Assembly (NCBI GenBank): GCA_027604685.1
Contig: JADHYX010000148.1
Span: 5,716-41,495, forward strand
Length of the DNA: 35,780 nucleotides
Direction: 5' to 3'
Source: Lobulomyces angularis
Taxonomy: Eukaryota > Chytridiomycota > Chytridiomycetes > Lobulomycetales > Lobulomycetaceae
Position 1 is the first letter of the stretch; each line of letters starts with the position of its first letter. Below, piece after piece: positions 10,352-21,539 of the stretch. Below the pieces are notes generated by a model. That model ran no database searches. It was not told the DNA's origin and saw only the letters and a list, made by a program, of their open reading frames with translations. The translations under genes and the position numbers were made by a program.

Positions 10352-11682
10352 ATGTCTAAAACCCCAGTTTTAAAAAATTTGCAAATAATGATCAGACTAA
10401 ACTTTCCAGTAATTGGAACTTGTACTGCCCCTTTTATCAGAAGTAGATCCTATGTAGCAGCTGCTACTACTTCCTCCTCTTCACCTAGTTCTAAACGTAA
10501 ACTAAACCAGAATTCAGAATTTTTATTAACTTATCAAAATGCTGTAGTTGTTATTCTCCGTAGGCAACTTAAGTCATTGGATAAGCCCACCACTGTTAGA
10601 CCAAAAAGGCCGCCAACTGCCTTCCTTTTATATTTGCAGGATGTTCGCCCAAAAATTGTTGAAAATCTCAAAAAAACTAATGGCGACACTACAAATAAGG
10701 TGTTATTTTCTGAAACTGCTAAAAAAGCGTCTATGTCATGGAAAGCACTAGAAAAAAGCGAAGTGGAAGTAATTATATTTATTTATACACATTTACAAAT
10801 TTTTTTCTTGACAACTTTTTAACAAGATTACTGACTACAATTGCGTTCTTTTTTGTTTTTTATTCTAAAAAGTTGCCTTTTTTATTAATTTTTGTTTTAT
10901 TTCTTTAATTTTTTTTTTTAAGCGATATAATAAACTTTCACTTAGTAAAAGAAAAGCTTTTGAGAAGGATTTCAAAAATTATTTAGAGAATAGATCACCT
11001 CAGGATGTCTACCTTGAAAAAATAAAATTTCAGATAGCAAAGAAATTGGGAAAACGTGTTGCTAAGCCGTTAACTGACGTAAACGCTCCTAAAAAGCCAC
11101 TCAGTGCATATGTTTCCTTTGTCCAACGTCTCCGTGACAATGAAAATTTACAAGTAGAACTTACTGGATCAAAATTTACAGGTCTTCCGCAAAAAGAAAT
11201 TTTTCAAAGAATAGGAAAAGCTTGGCGTAGTCTTCCTGCGCAAGAAAAACAGGTAGAAGTTTTTTATTTGAATAGGTTAAAAAAATTTATTTTATTTAAA
11301 GAAATACGAAGCACGCTATGAGTCAGAAGTGAGAGCATACCGGGAAAAATTAAATAATTATAAAGAACAGCATGGCGTTAAAGACTTTATAGAGTCTCAA
11401 TCCAAAAGTTTAGCCCAAATCGCCAAACCAAAGCCAAAGAGAAAAGCGAGGAGAGTTGCCAAAAAAAAAGCTGCACCAAAAAGAAAGGTAGCGAAGAAAG
11501 TTGCCAAGAAACCGGTTAAGAAGGCTGGAGCAAAAGTTGCAACGAAGAAAAATACTAAGCCTGCACTAAAAAAGGCTGGTACTAAAGCTGTCAAAAAAGT
11601 TGCCAGCAGTAAAGCTGCCCCTAAAAAGAAAAGCGCTGCAGCCAAGAAAGTGGTTTCAACGAAGAGCAAGAAGGCAAATTAA
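10352..11682 (+). CDS. Two-HMG-box DNA-binding protein with histone H1-like tail, probably mitochondrial (TFAM/Abf2-like)
   Basis: Three exons (10352-10768, 10923-11252, 11302-11682) encode 375 residues. Box A runs from VRPKRPPTAFLLYLQDVRP through the helix with SWKALEKSEVE. Box B runs from NAPKKPLSAYVSFVQRLRD through AWRSLPAQEKQKYEARY. From about residue 292 the tail is Lys/Ala/Pro-rich (KPKRKARRVAKKKAAPKRK and similar), like a histone H1 C-terminus. The N-terminus is basic, hydroxylated and short of acids, especially if translation starts at the second ATG (10388: MIRLNFPV then FIRSRSYVAAATTSSSS), so a mitochondrial presequence is likely. Family role: packaging and bending DNA. Positions 10497-10547 (51 nt, GTAAAC to GCTGTAG, no stop) could be an extra in-frame intron. 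A nuclear HMG/H1 protein is the main alternative. Confidence 0.85.
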
Positions 11683-11936
11683 TTTGCTTGAATGAAATTT
11701 TTGGTTTATATTAAGCAATAACTTTAGTGAAGTTGAATATTTGTGTAATCATGAATTTTTGTTTTTTTTTTTTATTATATGAAAAATATATAATTTCTTA
11801 TGTAACTCTTTTTTGTAAAAAATATATTAAACAATAATAAAAACAACATGTTTTATGAGTTTACATTTTTTATAAATGAATTAAAAACTAGGGTTTTCAA
11901 ATCAACCATAAAATATATTCTTGATCCATTTTAGTA
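11683..11936. other. Spacer with candidate polyadenylation signal
   Basis: 254 nt between the HMG stop and the CDT1 start. It contains an AATAAA at 11836-11841, about 154 nt after the stop, that could serve as the HMG poly(A) signal. Such hexamers are expected often by chance in sequence this AT-rich. Confidence 0.3.
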
Positions 11937-14123
11937 ATGGAAAGCTTGTATAGGCAAGTCAAGAAGAAGAGGGTAAGAATCCATAACTTAAATATATATT
12001 CAAAAAAAAAATAAGATACGAAAAAACAAACAAAATTGACTTGTTTTTAGTTTAATTCTGTTTCAAAGTTGGTTAAAGAAACTGTACCAACTCGAACTAA
12101 AGAGACTGATAAGGATGCATTGTCCTTAGCTATACCAACACGGAATACAAAAGATAACAGTGAAATAACTTGCGAAACTGAAATCATTTCTAAAAAAGAA
12201 AATTTGGCAATTAACAAAAAACGGTACTGAATTATTATTATATTTTAATATATTTATATTATTTTTTCATAGGCAAGTTGATATACTGTTATTTGAAACA
12301 TTACCAGTGAACAAAAAAGGAAAGTTTTCTGAAACGGTTGAAAACACAAATACTCAAGAAAGTAACACATGTTTAAATCGCACAAGTGATTTTACTAAAG
12401 TAAATAAAAAAACAGAAAAGAAGGAAAAGCTGGAGGAAGAATTGCATGATCCTACAGCACATATAAAGTATTTTTTTTTTTTTTTTTCTATTAATATCCA
12501 ATTTTTTTTTTTTACTCATAAACTATTACTCCAATATATTAGGGCTAACCCTTTGATCAACAACATCACAAAAATGTTATTAAAAAAACCAGCGTATCAG
12601 CGGTACAACCATTTAATTCAGAAACAGTTTAAAAATCCATTGGAAAATCTACCGTGCCATCTTCGATTACTGAAAGAAGAGTTTTATGCTTTAGAGACAG
12701 TGGTTAATTTTTTGAGAAGCAGAGGTGACTCTGCTATTTATCATAAATTAAAAAAAAGTGTTGAAAATATTACAAATCGGTAAAAAAAATTTATATTTTG
12801 TATTTTCAACTTTGTAAATATGAAATAATATTAACTACAAATTTCTTTGATTTTCTAGAGATTTCAGCTTAAAACAATTAGGTCAAATCCTAAGAGTCTA
12901 TCCCAGTTCCTATATATTAACACCAGTGAAAATAGTCATTAATTTTGCAAAAGTAGAATCTTTTTTAATAGAAATTCCAAAAGAATTGGAAGTAAAAGAG
13001 AGCAATAAAGCAGCCATTGAATCAAAAATTAAAATAAATAATGAAAACATTCTTAACAATAATACTAATCATTTGGATTTAATCCAAGACAGTCATGTAA
13101 ATAAAAACATCCGTAATATTCAGCAGCGAAAAGAAAAATTTAAGGAACTTTTAGCAGATGTAGTATTTGAATCTCATCAAGTAGAAAATTATTTCAATTT
13201 AATCTTATTGTTTTTTTAAGGAATTTATAAAAGCTCTTGGATACGATCAAGATGAAAACAAAAAGAAAACTAAAAGCGAATTAAGAGCTTTTCACCCAAA
13301 ATTTGATGTAGAGCGGGACGTAAAGGAAATCGAGCCAATATTGATTCAGACTAAAATTCCAATCAACAATATCAATTCAGTTAACACGTCGACCTTACTA
13401 AAAAAAAGGACTTCCGACTCTCCAGAATTAACGAAAAATGACAATGAATCCATTAAGGAAATGGGTGATGCAGATGTAGGAAAAAACAAATCTGAGAGTA
13501 ATTCTAACGAACAGTTAAAGCCTCTATCAAAGTATGATGCACTACTGAAAAGAGTAAATTGTATTACCTTCTGATTCATATCATAACTATTTTTTTTTAT
13601 AGATTCAAGAAAAAGAAAAAAAGGCGATTGAAAAAGCTATGTTTACTCCAGTTAAATGTAAAGATACAGTTCATGAAGATGCGTTAGTGTCCCGGTTTCC
13701 AGGTATTTTGTAAAAAATTTAAATAAAACTTATCAGTGTAATTTTTAGAAATGGCCAGATGTATTTACTTGTAAGTTTTGCTAAATTTTTTTGTTGAAAA
13801 TTACTTTCTAATTTAAATCTTAGCTACTTTTTAAGCTCCGGAAAAACTGGAATAGTTATTGGTGAAGTGATTCAAGCAATGATGAATAGCCATAAAATTG
13901 GAATCACAAGAGGTAGCCGTTATTATTTTCTTTTTTTTATTTCACAAATTGTGTTTTTTTTTAAGATGATGCACTGAAAACAATAAAAATGATTGCAGAA
14001 ACTTGTCCAAAATGGCTTTCTATCATTAGATTGGCGGATGGTAGGGATGTAGTTAAACTTGATCGAAAACTTGAAATGAAGGTAGTGATGGAGTCAATAA
14101 AGGAAAGACTACAGAGAATTTGA
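11937..14123 (+). CDS. CDT1: CDT1 DNA replication licensing factor
   Basis: Ten exons (11937-11972, 12051-12223, 12273-12467, 12543-12779, 12859-13180, 13221-13553, 13603-13702, 13749-13770, 13824-13912, 13966-14123) give 554 residues. The central CDT1 domain starts near residue 135: the segment with LPCHLRLLKEEFYALETVV and LKQLGQILRVYPSSYILTP matches the conserved winged-helix fold of the family. The C-terminal winged helix that contacts MCM is at about residues 466-554 (SGKTGIVIGEVIQAMM, CPKWLSIIRL, DVVKLDR). CDT1 works with ORC and CDC6 to load MCM2-7 at origins in G1. The N-terminus lacks the usual PIP-box degron found at the start of animal CDT1. The only related string is QVDILLF near residue 71, without the second aromatic residue. 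Exon 8 is only 22 nt. The first 12 residues come from a small exon and are the least certain part. Confidence 0.9.
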
Positions 14124-14406
14124 TTTTACATATGTTTTGATTAGCATAGAAACATAAAAAATAATATAATAGTTACATTAACACTAATAAAATCGCCTTT
14201 AATGCATGAATACTTTTGCTAAATACTCCAAGCAGATTGTTTCAGTGACTACTTGAGTTACTAATGCATTTCACTAACTTTGAAAACAACTGGTGATTGG
14301 TCAGATTTTGCTAAGGACTATCCGTAACGGAAAAGACGGAAAAAATAAATTCAAGGGAAAAAAAATTATTTTCAAGATTAAACTAACAACAGCTAAAATC
14401 CACCAT

Positions 14407-16373
14407 ATGGTCAAACATTCAGAAGATGATGAATTACATACACCATTACTACCAGTTTTGAGCAATTCCCCAACCTCTAATTTAATACTTCCCAAAATGA
14501 AACAATCAAACTGTCCTAATGAGTCAGACCAAAAATTAAACTCAAACGATTCTGCAAAACGCAAATTAATTACAGCGAGTATTTTGTGCTTTTTTTTTTT
14601 TTTAATGGAACTTTCAATGGGAATATATGCCAACTCCCTTGCCATTTTATCTGATTCTTTTCACTTACTCTCAGGTAAATTTTTTGAATTTTTTTTATTT
14701 TTATTTTTATTTTTTTGTTTAATTTACCATATGTTTATGTTACTGATTTCTATTATTATATGCGAAATTAAATTGATTTATTTAAACAATTTTTTTCTTT
14801 TGTTTTTTACAATTGTTTAATTTTTGGTTTTATATTAGATATTGCAGGATTTTTGATATCTTTAACTGCAATTTATTTATCTTCGAGACCCGCTACTGCC
14901 AGACATTCATGGGGTTACCATCGAGCGGAAATTTTAGTATCGCCTAACTTAGTCATTTCAATAAACTTACAGTAATTTTTGTAGGGTGCTATACTATCCA
15001 CTTTTATGATTTGGTTTCTTACTGCTTATTTGGTAGTCGAAGCTTTTGATAGAATTTATAATCCTGTTGAAATTAACGCGAAAGTCATGTTTTTTACAGC
15101 TTTTGCAGGAGTTTTAATAAATGTTGCCTTAGGTTTAACTCTTCATGAGTAAGTTTTATCATTTTTTTTTACAAAATCATTATTGTCATACTTTTTAGAC
15201 ATCATGGTCACAGTCACAGTCATGACCATCACGAAGGTCATAATCATAGTCACTCACATAATCATAATCACGAGGCGCACGACCATGATCACAGTCAGGA
15301 AAGCAATAATCATACAGAAGAAGGCATTCAAAGTAAAAGTGCGCATTCAAGCCATTCCAGTGAAGCTCATTTAAGGCAACAGACTGATACTTCAACTGAT
15401 TGTACTAGTATTTTTATTTCAGATAATGCTGGAAAAGAAAAAAATTACCGCAAATCGGTATAATACTATCAATTTACCTACTAATATATGTTATGTTGAT
15501 TTTCAGCATGCAAACATCAATATTAGTGCCGCCGCTATTCATGTTATTGGTGATCTTATCTCTTCAATAGGTGTACTTATATCCTCTATTATTATTTGGG
15601 TATGCACTGACTTATTTCTTAATTATGATTTTTACTATTTTTTTTAGTACGATCCCTCCAAAACCATTGTGGTATGTGATGTTATATAAGCGCTAAAATT
15701 TGTTAATTTTTTTGAGATAGGATCCTCTGTGTACTTTTATATTTTCGATATTCGTTTTAGCAACAACAATCAAGCTTGTTTATAATTCATTAGGAGTTTT
15801 GATGGAAGGAACTCCCAGCGATGTGGATCCTGATGCTGTCATTCAGGATTTATTAAAAATTGAAGGAGTTGTTGGAGTACATGATTTACATATTTGGACT
15901 TTAACAATTGGAAAGGTTTTTGAAATTAAGGATTTTGTCGCCTAAAAAAAATTTTTTTTTCTTTATAGGTTGCTTTAGCTGCTCACATAGATATTGGGAA
16001 AACTGGTATGAATGCTGCTTCATCTGGAATAAGAAAAATTGAAGAAATGTCGATTCAGGATTACAATTCAATATTGAACCAATGCCAGGATTTGATATGT
16101 TCAAAATATGGAATTCATAATTCAACTATTCAGTTAGAAAATCATGAAGAAAAAAATCAAGAAAATGTTGAAATGAAACTACAAACTGACGGAAAAAATT
16201 CTAATTTAATTGATATTGAAATTATTGATGACATTGTCGAAAGTGTTAACGAACTCGCAGAATCAATTAATGTAGTTAATGGAAATAATTTTAATGTTGG
16301 AAGTTTAAATAAGAGGCACTGCAATCCTCATTCATATTCAATAAAAGGATTAGGTGGAAGAAATGCTGATTAA
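14407..16373 (+). CDS. CDF-family zinc transporter (ZnT/ZRC1-type)
   Basis: Eight exons (14407-14674, 14839-14936, 14985-15148, 15199-15457, 15507-15599, 15648-15671, 15721-15915, 15969-16373) encode 501 residues. Six membrane helices are expected. The metal-site motif HxxxD occurs in helix 2 (SDSFHLLSD) and helix 5 (HVIGDLISS), the His-Asp pairs typical of zinc carriers. HSWGYHRAEILGA is a strong family signature. Between helices 4 and 5 lies a His-rich cytosolic loop, with runs such as HSHSHDHHEGHNHSHSH, which in the family binds or senses zinc. The C-terminal domain has VHDLHIWTL and a long Asn/Glu-rich extension. The family exchanges cytosolic zinc for protons into vacuoles, vesicles or out of the cell; the membrane used here is unknown. 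A GTG-initiated extension upstream is rejected in favour of the ATG. Exon 6 is a 24-nt microexon. Confidence 0.95.
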
Positions 16374-16544
16374 AAAAAAATAGTTAATTATTTAATTTTT
16401 TTATAAAAAAAAATAAAGGTTATTACGTTATATAAATTTTTATTAAATGTACAATGTTTGAATCAATTCTTTTTTTTTTTTTACAAAATATTTTACAAAA
16501 TTTTTAATGAAAAAAAATTAAGAAGAAAAAGATTTTTTTTTTTT

Positions 16545-19315
16545 TTAGTCTAATTTTCTATATTTTACTGCAATGATTACCCAGCAGCTTACAACATTTT
16601 CCATGTAAGGAAAAGTTTTTGCTTTTATAGCAAATCTTACTTTGTCCCCCCTAAAAAAACAAATTTTAAAATTTTTATTTAAATTAATAAAAAAAAAAAA
16701 AAAAAATATTGCCTTGTCAAAAATATTTCCCTACAATCTTTTATTTTTAAAAAGAAATTAAAGATTTTATTAAAATCTTGAAAAGAAAAATTGCCTAAAA
16801 TAAAAAAAAAGTTGAAAAAAAAAATAAAATAAAATTAAATTCAAACCTGGAAAAAGCTTAAAAGTTTCTCCATGATTTAGTAAACTTTTGACACCTTCAA
16901 AAAATAAAGCGTCACCAAAGATTTCTTCGTTTTCAACTTTAGAACCTAATTCTGAAAAGCTACATTCAAATACATTATAATTAAATGATTTTTTAAAGAT
17001 TTTTTCATTTTCCAAATTAAAAATCTTCTGTTTTAAGACATATTTCAAATTTTTATCTTCTATCAAATTAGCGGTGTTACTAAATTTCTTGCTAAACCCA
17101 TGATCTTCTCTATATTCTACTATTTTTTGCTTTATTGCTAGCTCAATTTCGAAATCATGCAGATGAGAACTCTTTTTTAGTGGACTTTTATATAATTTAA
17201 AATATTTTTTGTGACTATCATGTTTAACAATTGAAAAATCGTTACCAAATCCTTCGTTATTAATTTCGTCGTTAATATTTACTGGAAAAGATTTGAAGGG
17301 AAATTCTTGGCTGTAGAAATTGTTGTATCTAAGAAATTTTTTTTTTTAATTTAAAAAAACCAATTTAATTTGATGTTACCGTTTTGTGGATTGAATGGCT
17401 TCCCTAGAAAAACTTTTCCACTTGTTCTCATCCTCCAAATTGAAATCACAATTTTCAATGGAGTCTGAAGCCTAAATAATGAATAAGCAAGTGAATAAAT
17501 GAATTATACAAAGTTACCTGTATGTTGGCCTAAAACGAAAGTAAACGATTTAGGAAATAAGGAATTTTTATAAAGCAAATTAAAAAATACATAGAAAGAA
17601 TTATCGTTAAAACAGCATCCAATTGTTCGATAAGGAAAAAATTTAAATCGCTGACTAGCAGCTTTTTTATTCAAAGTTTCAACATCATCATCTAACTTAG
17701 TTTTTTTTTTTTCCTTTGATATCAACTTAAAATTTTCCCCAGTCAAACTTTCCCAAAATGTAACAACATTATTAGAATCAATGGTTACAACCCATAAATG
17801 AGCTGAGTTTTGTTTATCTTTTAAAAAATATAAGAAAACTGAAGAAAACTTCTTACCTAATCCGCATGCAACATAGGCATTTAAATGAAACCCTATAAAG
17901 TTGTATTTAAAATTAAACAATTGCCTAATTTATACCTAGAAACAAATTACACAGTAAAACGGCATGCTCTTGTACATCCCCTTTTCCTAGCGAAAGGAAA
18001 GTGTGAAGATTTGGCCACACATCTACACTAAATAACAAAAAAAAAAATCAATCACACAACTATTTTTCTAACTTTGTATCGCCTATTCCTAAGGTTCTTT
18101 CGAAAGGTATGAGGGAAACAAATCGTGCCGCGTGCTTTGGTGACTGCAAAAAGGAACCTTGCAAAATTTTAAAACATGGCATTTTATGGTACATACATTT
18201 AATAGATTCCAAAAAAAAAGTAACACTAACTTTTCTTCCTCCAAAATCGTCATTGCTGTCACCTTCTGCATTATTAGCTATACTTACAGAACTGTTTTCT
18301 TCAAAAGTAAAAATTTTAATCATTCTTGATTCTTTATTGAAATTATTATTAAAAACTCCTTGTTTCAAAAGTAAAAAATCATTCCACCACCTTTTTGCGT
18401 AAATAAAAAATAATCTGTCATTCTCCTTCTGATTTAAGATTTCTTTTTTTAATTGAAAATCCAGTTCGTCTCTTCGAATTAAATTTTCTTTGAGTTGACT
18501 TGGAAAAAAGTTAATTTTCAACTCAAGAAGTCCAACTGTTACCTGTGGATTATAAATATCCTACAAAATGTTTAAAAATGAAAGCCTTTCTGTTTATTCC
18601 CTTACTTTAATATCCACAACTTTAGACGTTGAACCATAACATAATACTTGTCTCCATTCTACATTGCGAGTTCCTAATAGTGTGTTATTGCCGTGTAAAT
18701 CACTTCTTATAACTACAAAGTGAAAAGGTTCATCTATTTCAAGTAACCTTAATAAATCCGTAGACTTGAGAAAAAAATTTAATCAAAATGAATACAAAAG
18801 CGAAAAATTATTCAACCTCAAGTTCGATAATCCAGTTTTCGTTGAACGCTGGTTCTATGGTTGACAAAACTTTTTCTGAACTAAATCTGTTGTTCATCCA
18901 TTTAAAATGAACGGATAATGAAGAAGCAACAAACTATTTATAAAAAAAATTATTTCTAATTTTAATCTGGCATATATATTACCTCAGTGACCTCTTTAAA
19001 AGCTAGAAATGCTCTTCCTGAACCTAATGTTAAGTTGAAATAAAGTTTGCCAATTCGTGTTAATCTTTGAAGAGTAGAGTTAACATCTGATTCCAACTTT
19101 TCCTTTTTTTGTGATTCATCTGCCGTATTGAAGGATTCTTGCGGAGATTTGGAATTATTTAAAAGTTCATCGGAAATTTTTTCAATAATTCCAGAGTCTT
19201 TCAATAAGGTTTTAAACTCTTCTTGATTGTAGTCTCGTGCTCCATTAACAATCGGCTCCAAAATTTTTTTGAAATCTTCACTCTCAAGGCTTTGGTGTAG
19301 TTTTTTCAAATTCAT
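16545..19315 (-). CDS. CEP76: CEP76 centrosomal protein
   Basis: Twelve exons (19315-18983, 18933-18817, 18764-18606, 18560-18073, 18027-17936, 17892-17857, 17817-17591, 17529-17518, 17471-17380, 17328-16847, 16794-16713, 16650-16545) give 741 residues; human CEP76 has 659. The N-terminal helices, a C2-like middle, and the transglutaminase/peptidase-like core are all recognisable: RLFFIYAKRWWNDF at about 252-265, AARFVSLIPFERT, TFWESLTGENFK, FPYRTIGCCFND, and the C-terminus GDKVRFAIKAKTFPY with VKYRKLD. CEP76 restrains centriole reduplication in animals and has centriole/basal-body relatives. The core's GDCEDHA motif reads GDVQEHA here, so the Cys is gone. Exon 8 has only 12 nt. The intron at 16651-16712 uses a GC donor; both were placed because they restore the family sequence. 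About 80 extra residues are low-complexity insertions. Confidence 0.9.
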
Positions 19316-19425
19316 TCAAAGAGACCAGGGCTTTAGGGTATTTTTGGAAGTTTTTTTTTTTTTTATAGAAACAATATTATTGCAATTAATTATACCAAAA
19401 ATATAAAAGTATAGAACTCTTTACT
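19316..19425. promoter_or_regulatory. Short head-to-head promoter region, CEP76 and ferroportin
   Basis: Only 110 nt separate the divergent start codons of CEP76 (minus) and the ferroportin gene (plus). Both core promoters and 5' leaders must fit here or overlap the genes. It holds a 14-nt T run near 19352-19365 and otherwise AT-rich DNA. No specific factor site is recognised; the shared-promoter idea is inference from spacing. Confidence 0.45.
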
Positions 19426-21233
19426 ATGGCACTGACTAATTACCTTTCCATTGCCTTTGTTTTTATGTATTTTTTTTTCTTCCTAATTTAAAATATTTAT
19501 CTTGTAATCGTTGTTCCTTTTATACAGAACATTTTCTGAAAGGTTTTATGAATTTGGAGTTTTTGTACTCATTTCAGTCATTTTCAATTCAAATTTACTC
19601 TACATTTCTACTTATGGTTTGTCAGTAGGAATATCCGGAATATTCTCATCTAGGATTGCTGGAAAAATTATTGATTCCAAACCTAGATTAAAGGTTCTCT
19701 TCGTATTTCTAATTTTACAGAACATTTCCATCTCTTTTGCCTCGTGTACTAACGCAACAATTTTTTTCAATTTATAACTGATTGTTTTTTAGTCTGCCTG
19801 TTTCTGTTACTTGAGACAACTGCCACTGTAGAAGTTAGCATAGGCAAAATTCTTTTTTCTTTTGTGTTAATTTTTGGTTCTACACTGAAATTGGCAAGCA
19901 TTGTAAATATTTTGACTAAGAGCCCTTAATTTCTTATTTTTAGGGAAATGTGGTAAGCATTGAAAAAGATTGGGTAGTGGTTATTATTCAAAGTCAATCG
20001 GGATCAATAAGTGATTTGCAAGAGAGTGTTTTTGCCAAATTTAATGCAGGAATTAGAAGGATAGATTTGCTTAGCAAAATATTAGCTCCATTAATATTTG
20101 GTAAAACACTATCTAAAATGTAAATTAAATGGAGTAGGTGTTGTTACAATGGTGGTAACTTATAAAGCTGTAGCGATCATCATGGCTGTATTTTCCTTAC
20201 TAATTATTCCGGTTGAACTGGTTTTAGTTAAGGTGGTGTATAACTCGGAGCCCAAACTTTCGCAACCAAAAGTAACACGGTAAAAATTTTTTCCTTAGAG
20301 GATAAAATATTTATTAATGAAATATGTAGCGCGGAAGCGGCTTCTGACATTTCCGTTCATAACGACCATAGCATGGTCTCTGTTTTAAAAAAAAAATTCA
20401 TTCAAAGTTGGATAATATATTATGATCATAGAGTTTTTTTAGCGAGTATTGCAATGGCATGTCTATATTTTAGTGTTCTGTCCAATGGTGGCCAAATGAT
20501 TGCTGTACTTAAGTACAGAGGAGTAAATGATCTTACAATTGTGATAATGAGGGGTTTGGGAGTGTTAACTGGTACGAATTAAATGAAAATTATTTCTTTT
20601 GGTATTCTTCTAAAAATAATTTAATTTATTTAGGTTTAGCCGCAACTTACATAACTCCATTAATTGTCTCAAAAATAGGTCTAGTAAGATGCGGATTATG
20701 GGGGTTATGGTCGCAAATGGCATTTCTTTTGCCTATAGTCATTGGATTCTTCATTCAAGGGGAGCACAAGCAACAAATTGAGACCTGGTTATTAATGATT
20801 GGAGTAAGTTTAAGCAGGTTATTATATAATTCGTGAAAGAATTTTTAAGAGTTTAAAAAAGATTTGGTTTGTGGACTTTTGATTTATGCGAAACGCAGGT
20901 TTGTAATAATTAAAAAAATCTTTTTTAAATAACTTTCATGTTTTTCTTAGATTTTGCAGGAGCAAGTTGATAACTCTATTGCAGGGTTGATTAGTGGTAA
21001 TCAGTACGTATTTTTTAATTTAGGAGACTTAGTAAGTTATTCAAAAACTACTTTTCATTTAACTACGAACTTCTTAGTGTTCATTTTTGTTGACGTTAAT
21101 ATTTAGTTCTCCAGAAGATTTTTACATTCCAAGTTTAATTTCTATAGGCTCTGTCTTTTTTGGTATTATTTTTTATACTAGTTACGTTCTGAAGGAAAGG
21201 GGTCACCTTCTTCACTTTAAAAAATCCAATTAA
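19426..21233 (+). CDS. Ferroportin-like iron exporter (SLC40A1 family)
   Basis: Ten exons (19426-19466, 19528-19745, 19793-19902, 19944-20100, 20138-20279, 20330-20571, 20634-20817, 20862-20898, 20951-21031, 21078-21233) join to 455 residues, with about 12 hydrophobic helices. Family signatures are clear: SERFYEFGVF in helix 1, IDSKPRLKV after helix 2, VVSIEKDWVVVI, NAGIRRIDLLSKILAPL, KIGLVRCGLWGLW and SRFGLWTFDLCETQILQEQV. Ferroportin exports ferrous iron from the cytosol. The human metal-site residues Asp39 and His43 correspond to Glu and Glu here, and His507 to Ser, so the metal or mechanism may differ. The protein is shorter than human ferroportin (571), mainly because the extracellular loop before helix 10 is missing. 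Intron positions were set by restoring family sequence; the 37-nt intron at 20101-20137 has an alternative acceptor three bases earlier. Confidence 0.9.
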
Positions 21234-21539
21234 TTGATTGAAATAGTTTTCTAAAATTTACTCATAAAAACCGCTTAGTAGTGCCTTTTGTAATTTATTT
21301 GTTGCATAATCAAATCTGATTGAAAAATTTAAAATGTGTATATTTAAGTTTCAAAAAAAAAACCAAATAATATACACAACTCCAAAGATAATTCTTATTT
21401 TTAGAATATGAAAACTTTTGCTAACTCAATTTTTTTTTTTAAACACTATTTTTCAAATCTATATTCCTTTAACTTCAGTGATTAAATTTTTATTGAAAAA
21501 AAAAATTTTCGTGATTTAAAAAAATATCTTGGTTGTAAA
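21234..21539. other. Intergenic spacer, ferroportin to TTC16
   Basis: 306 nt of AT-rich sequence between the ferroportin stop and the T-rich leader of TTC16. No ORF, repeat or RNA motif was seen. Confidence 0.4.

Noticed and set aside
11397..11669. Minus-strand hydrophobic ORF
   Set aside because: It is the antisense shadow of the Lys/Ala-rich tail of the HMG protein.
14293..14406. N-terminal extension of the zinc transporter starting at GTG
   Set aside because: Eukaryotic GTG starts are rare, and the ATG at 14407 gives a normal CDF N-terminus.
20951..21233. 20-nt intron (21006-21025) near the ferroportin C-terminus
   Set aside because: Too short to splice. The 46-nt intron at 21032-21077 reproduces the family sequence.
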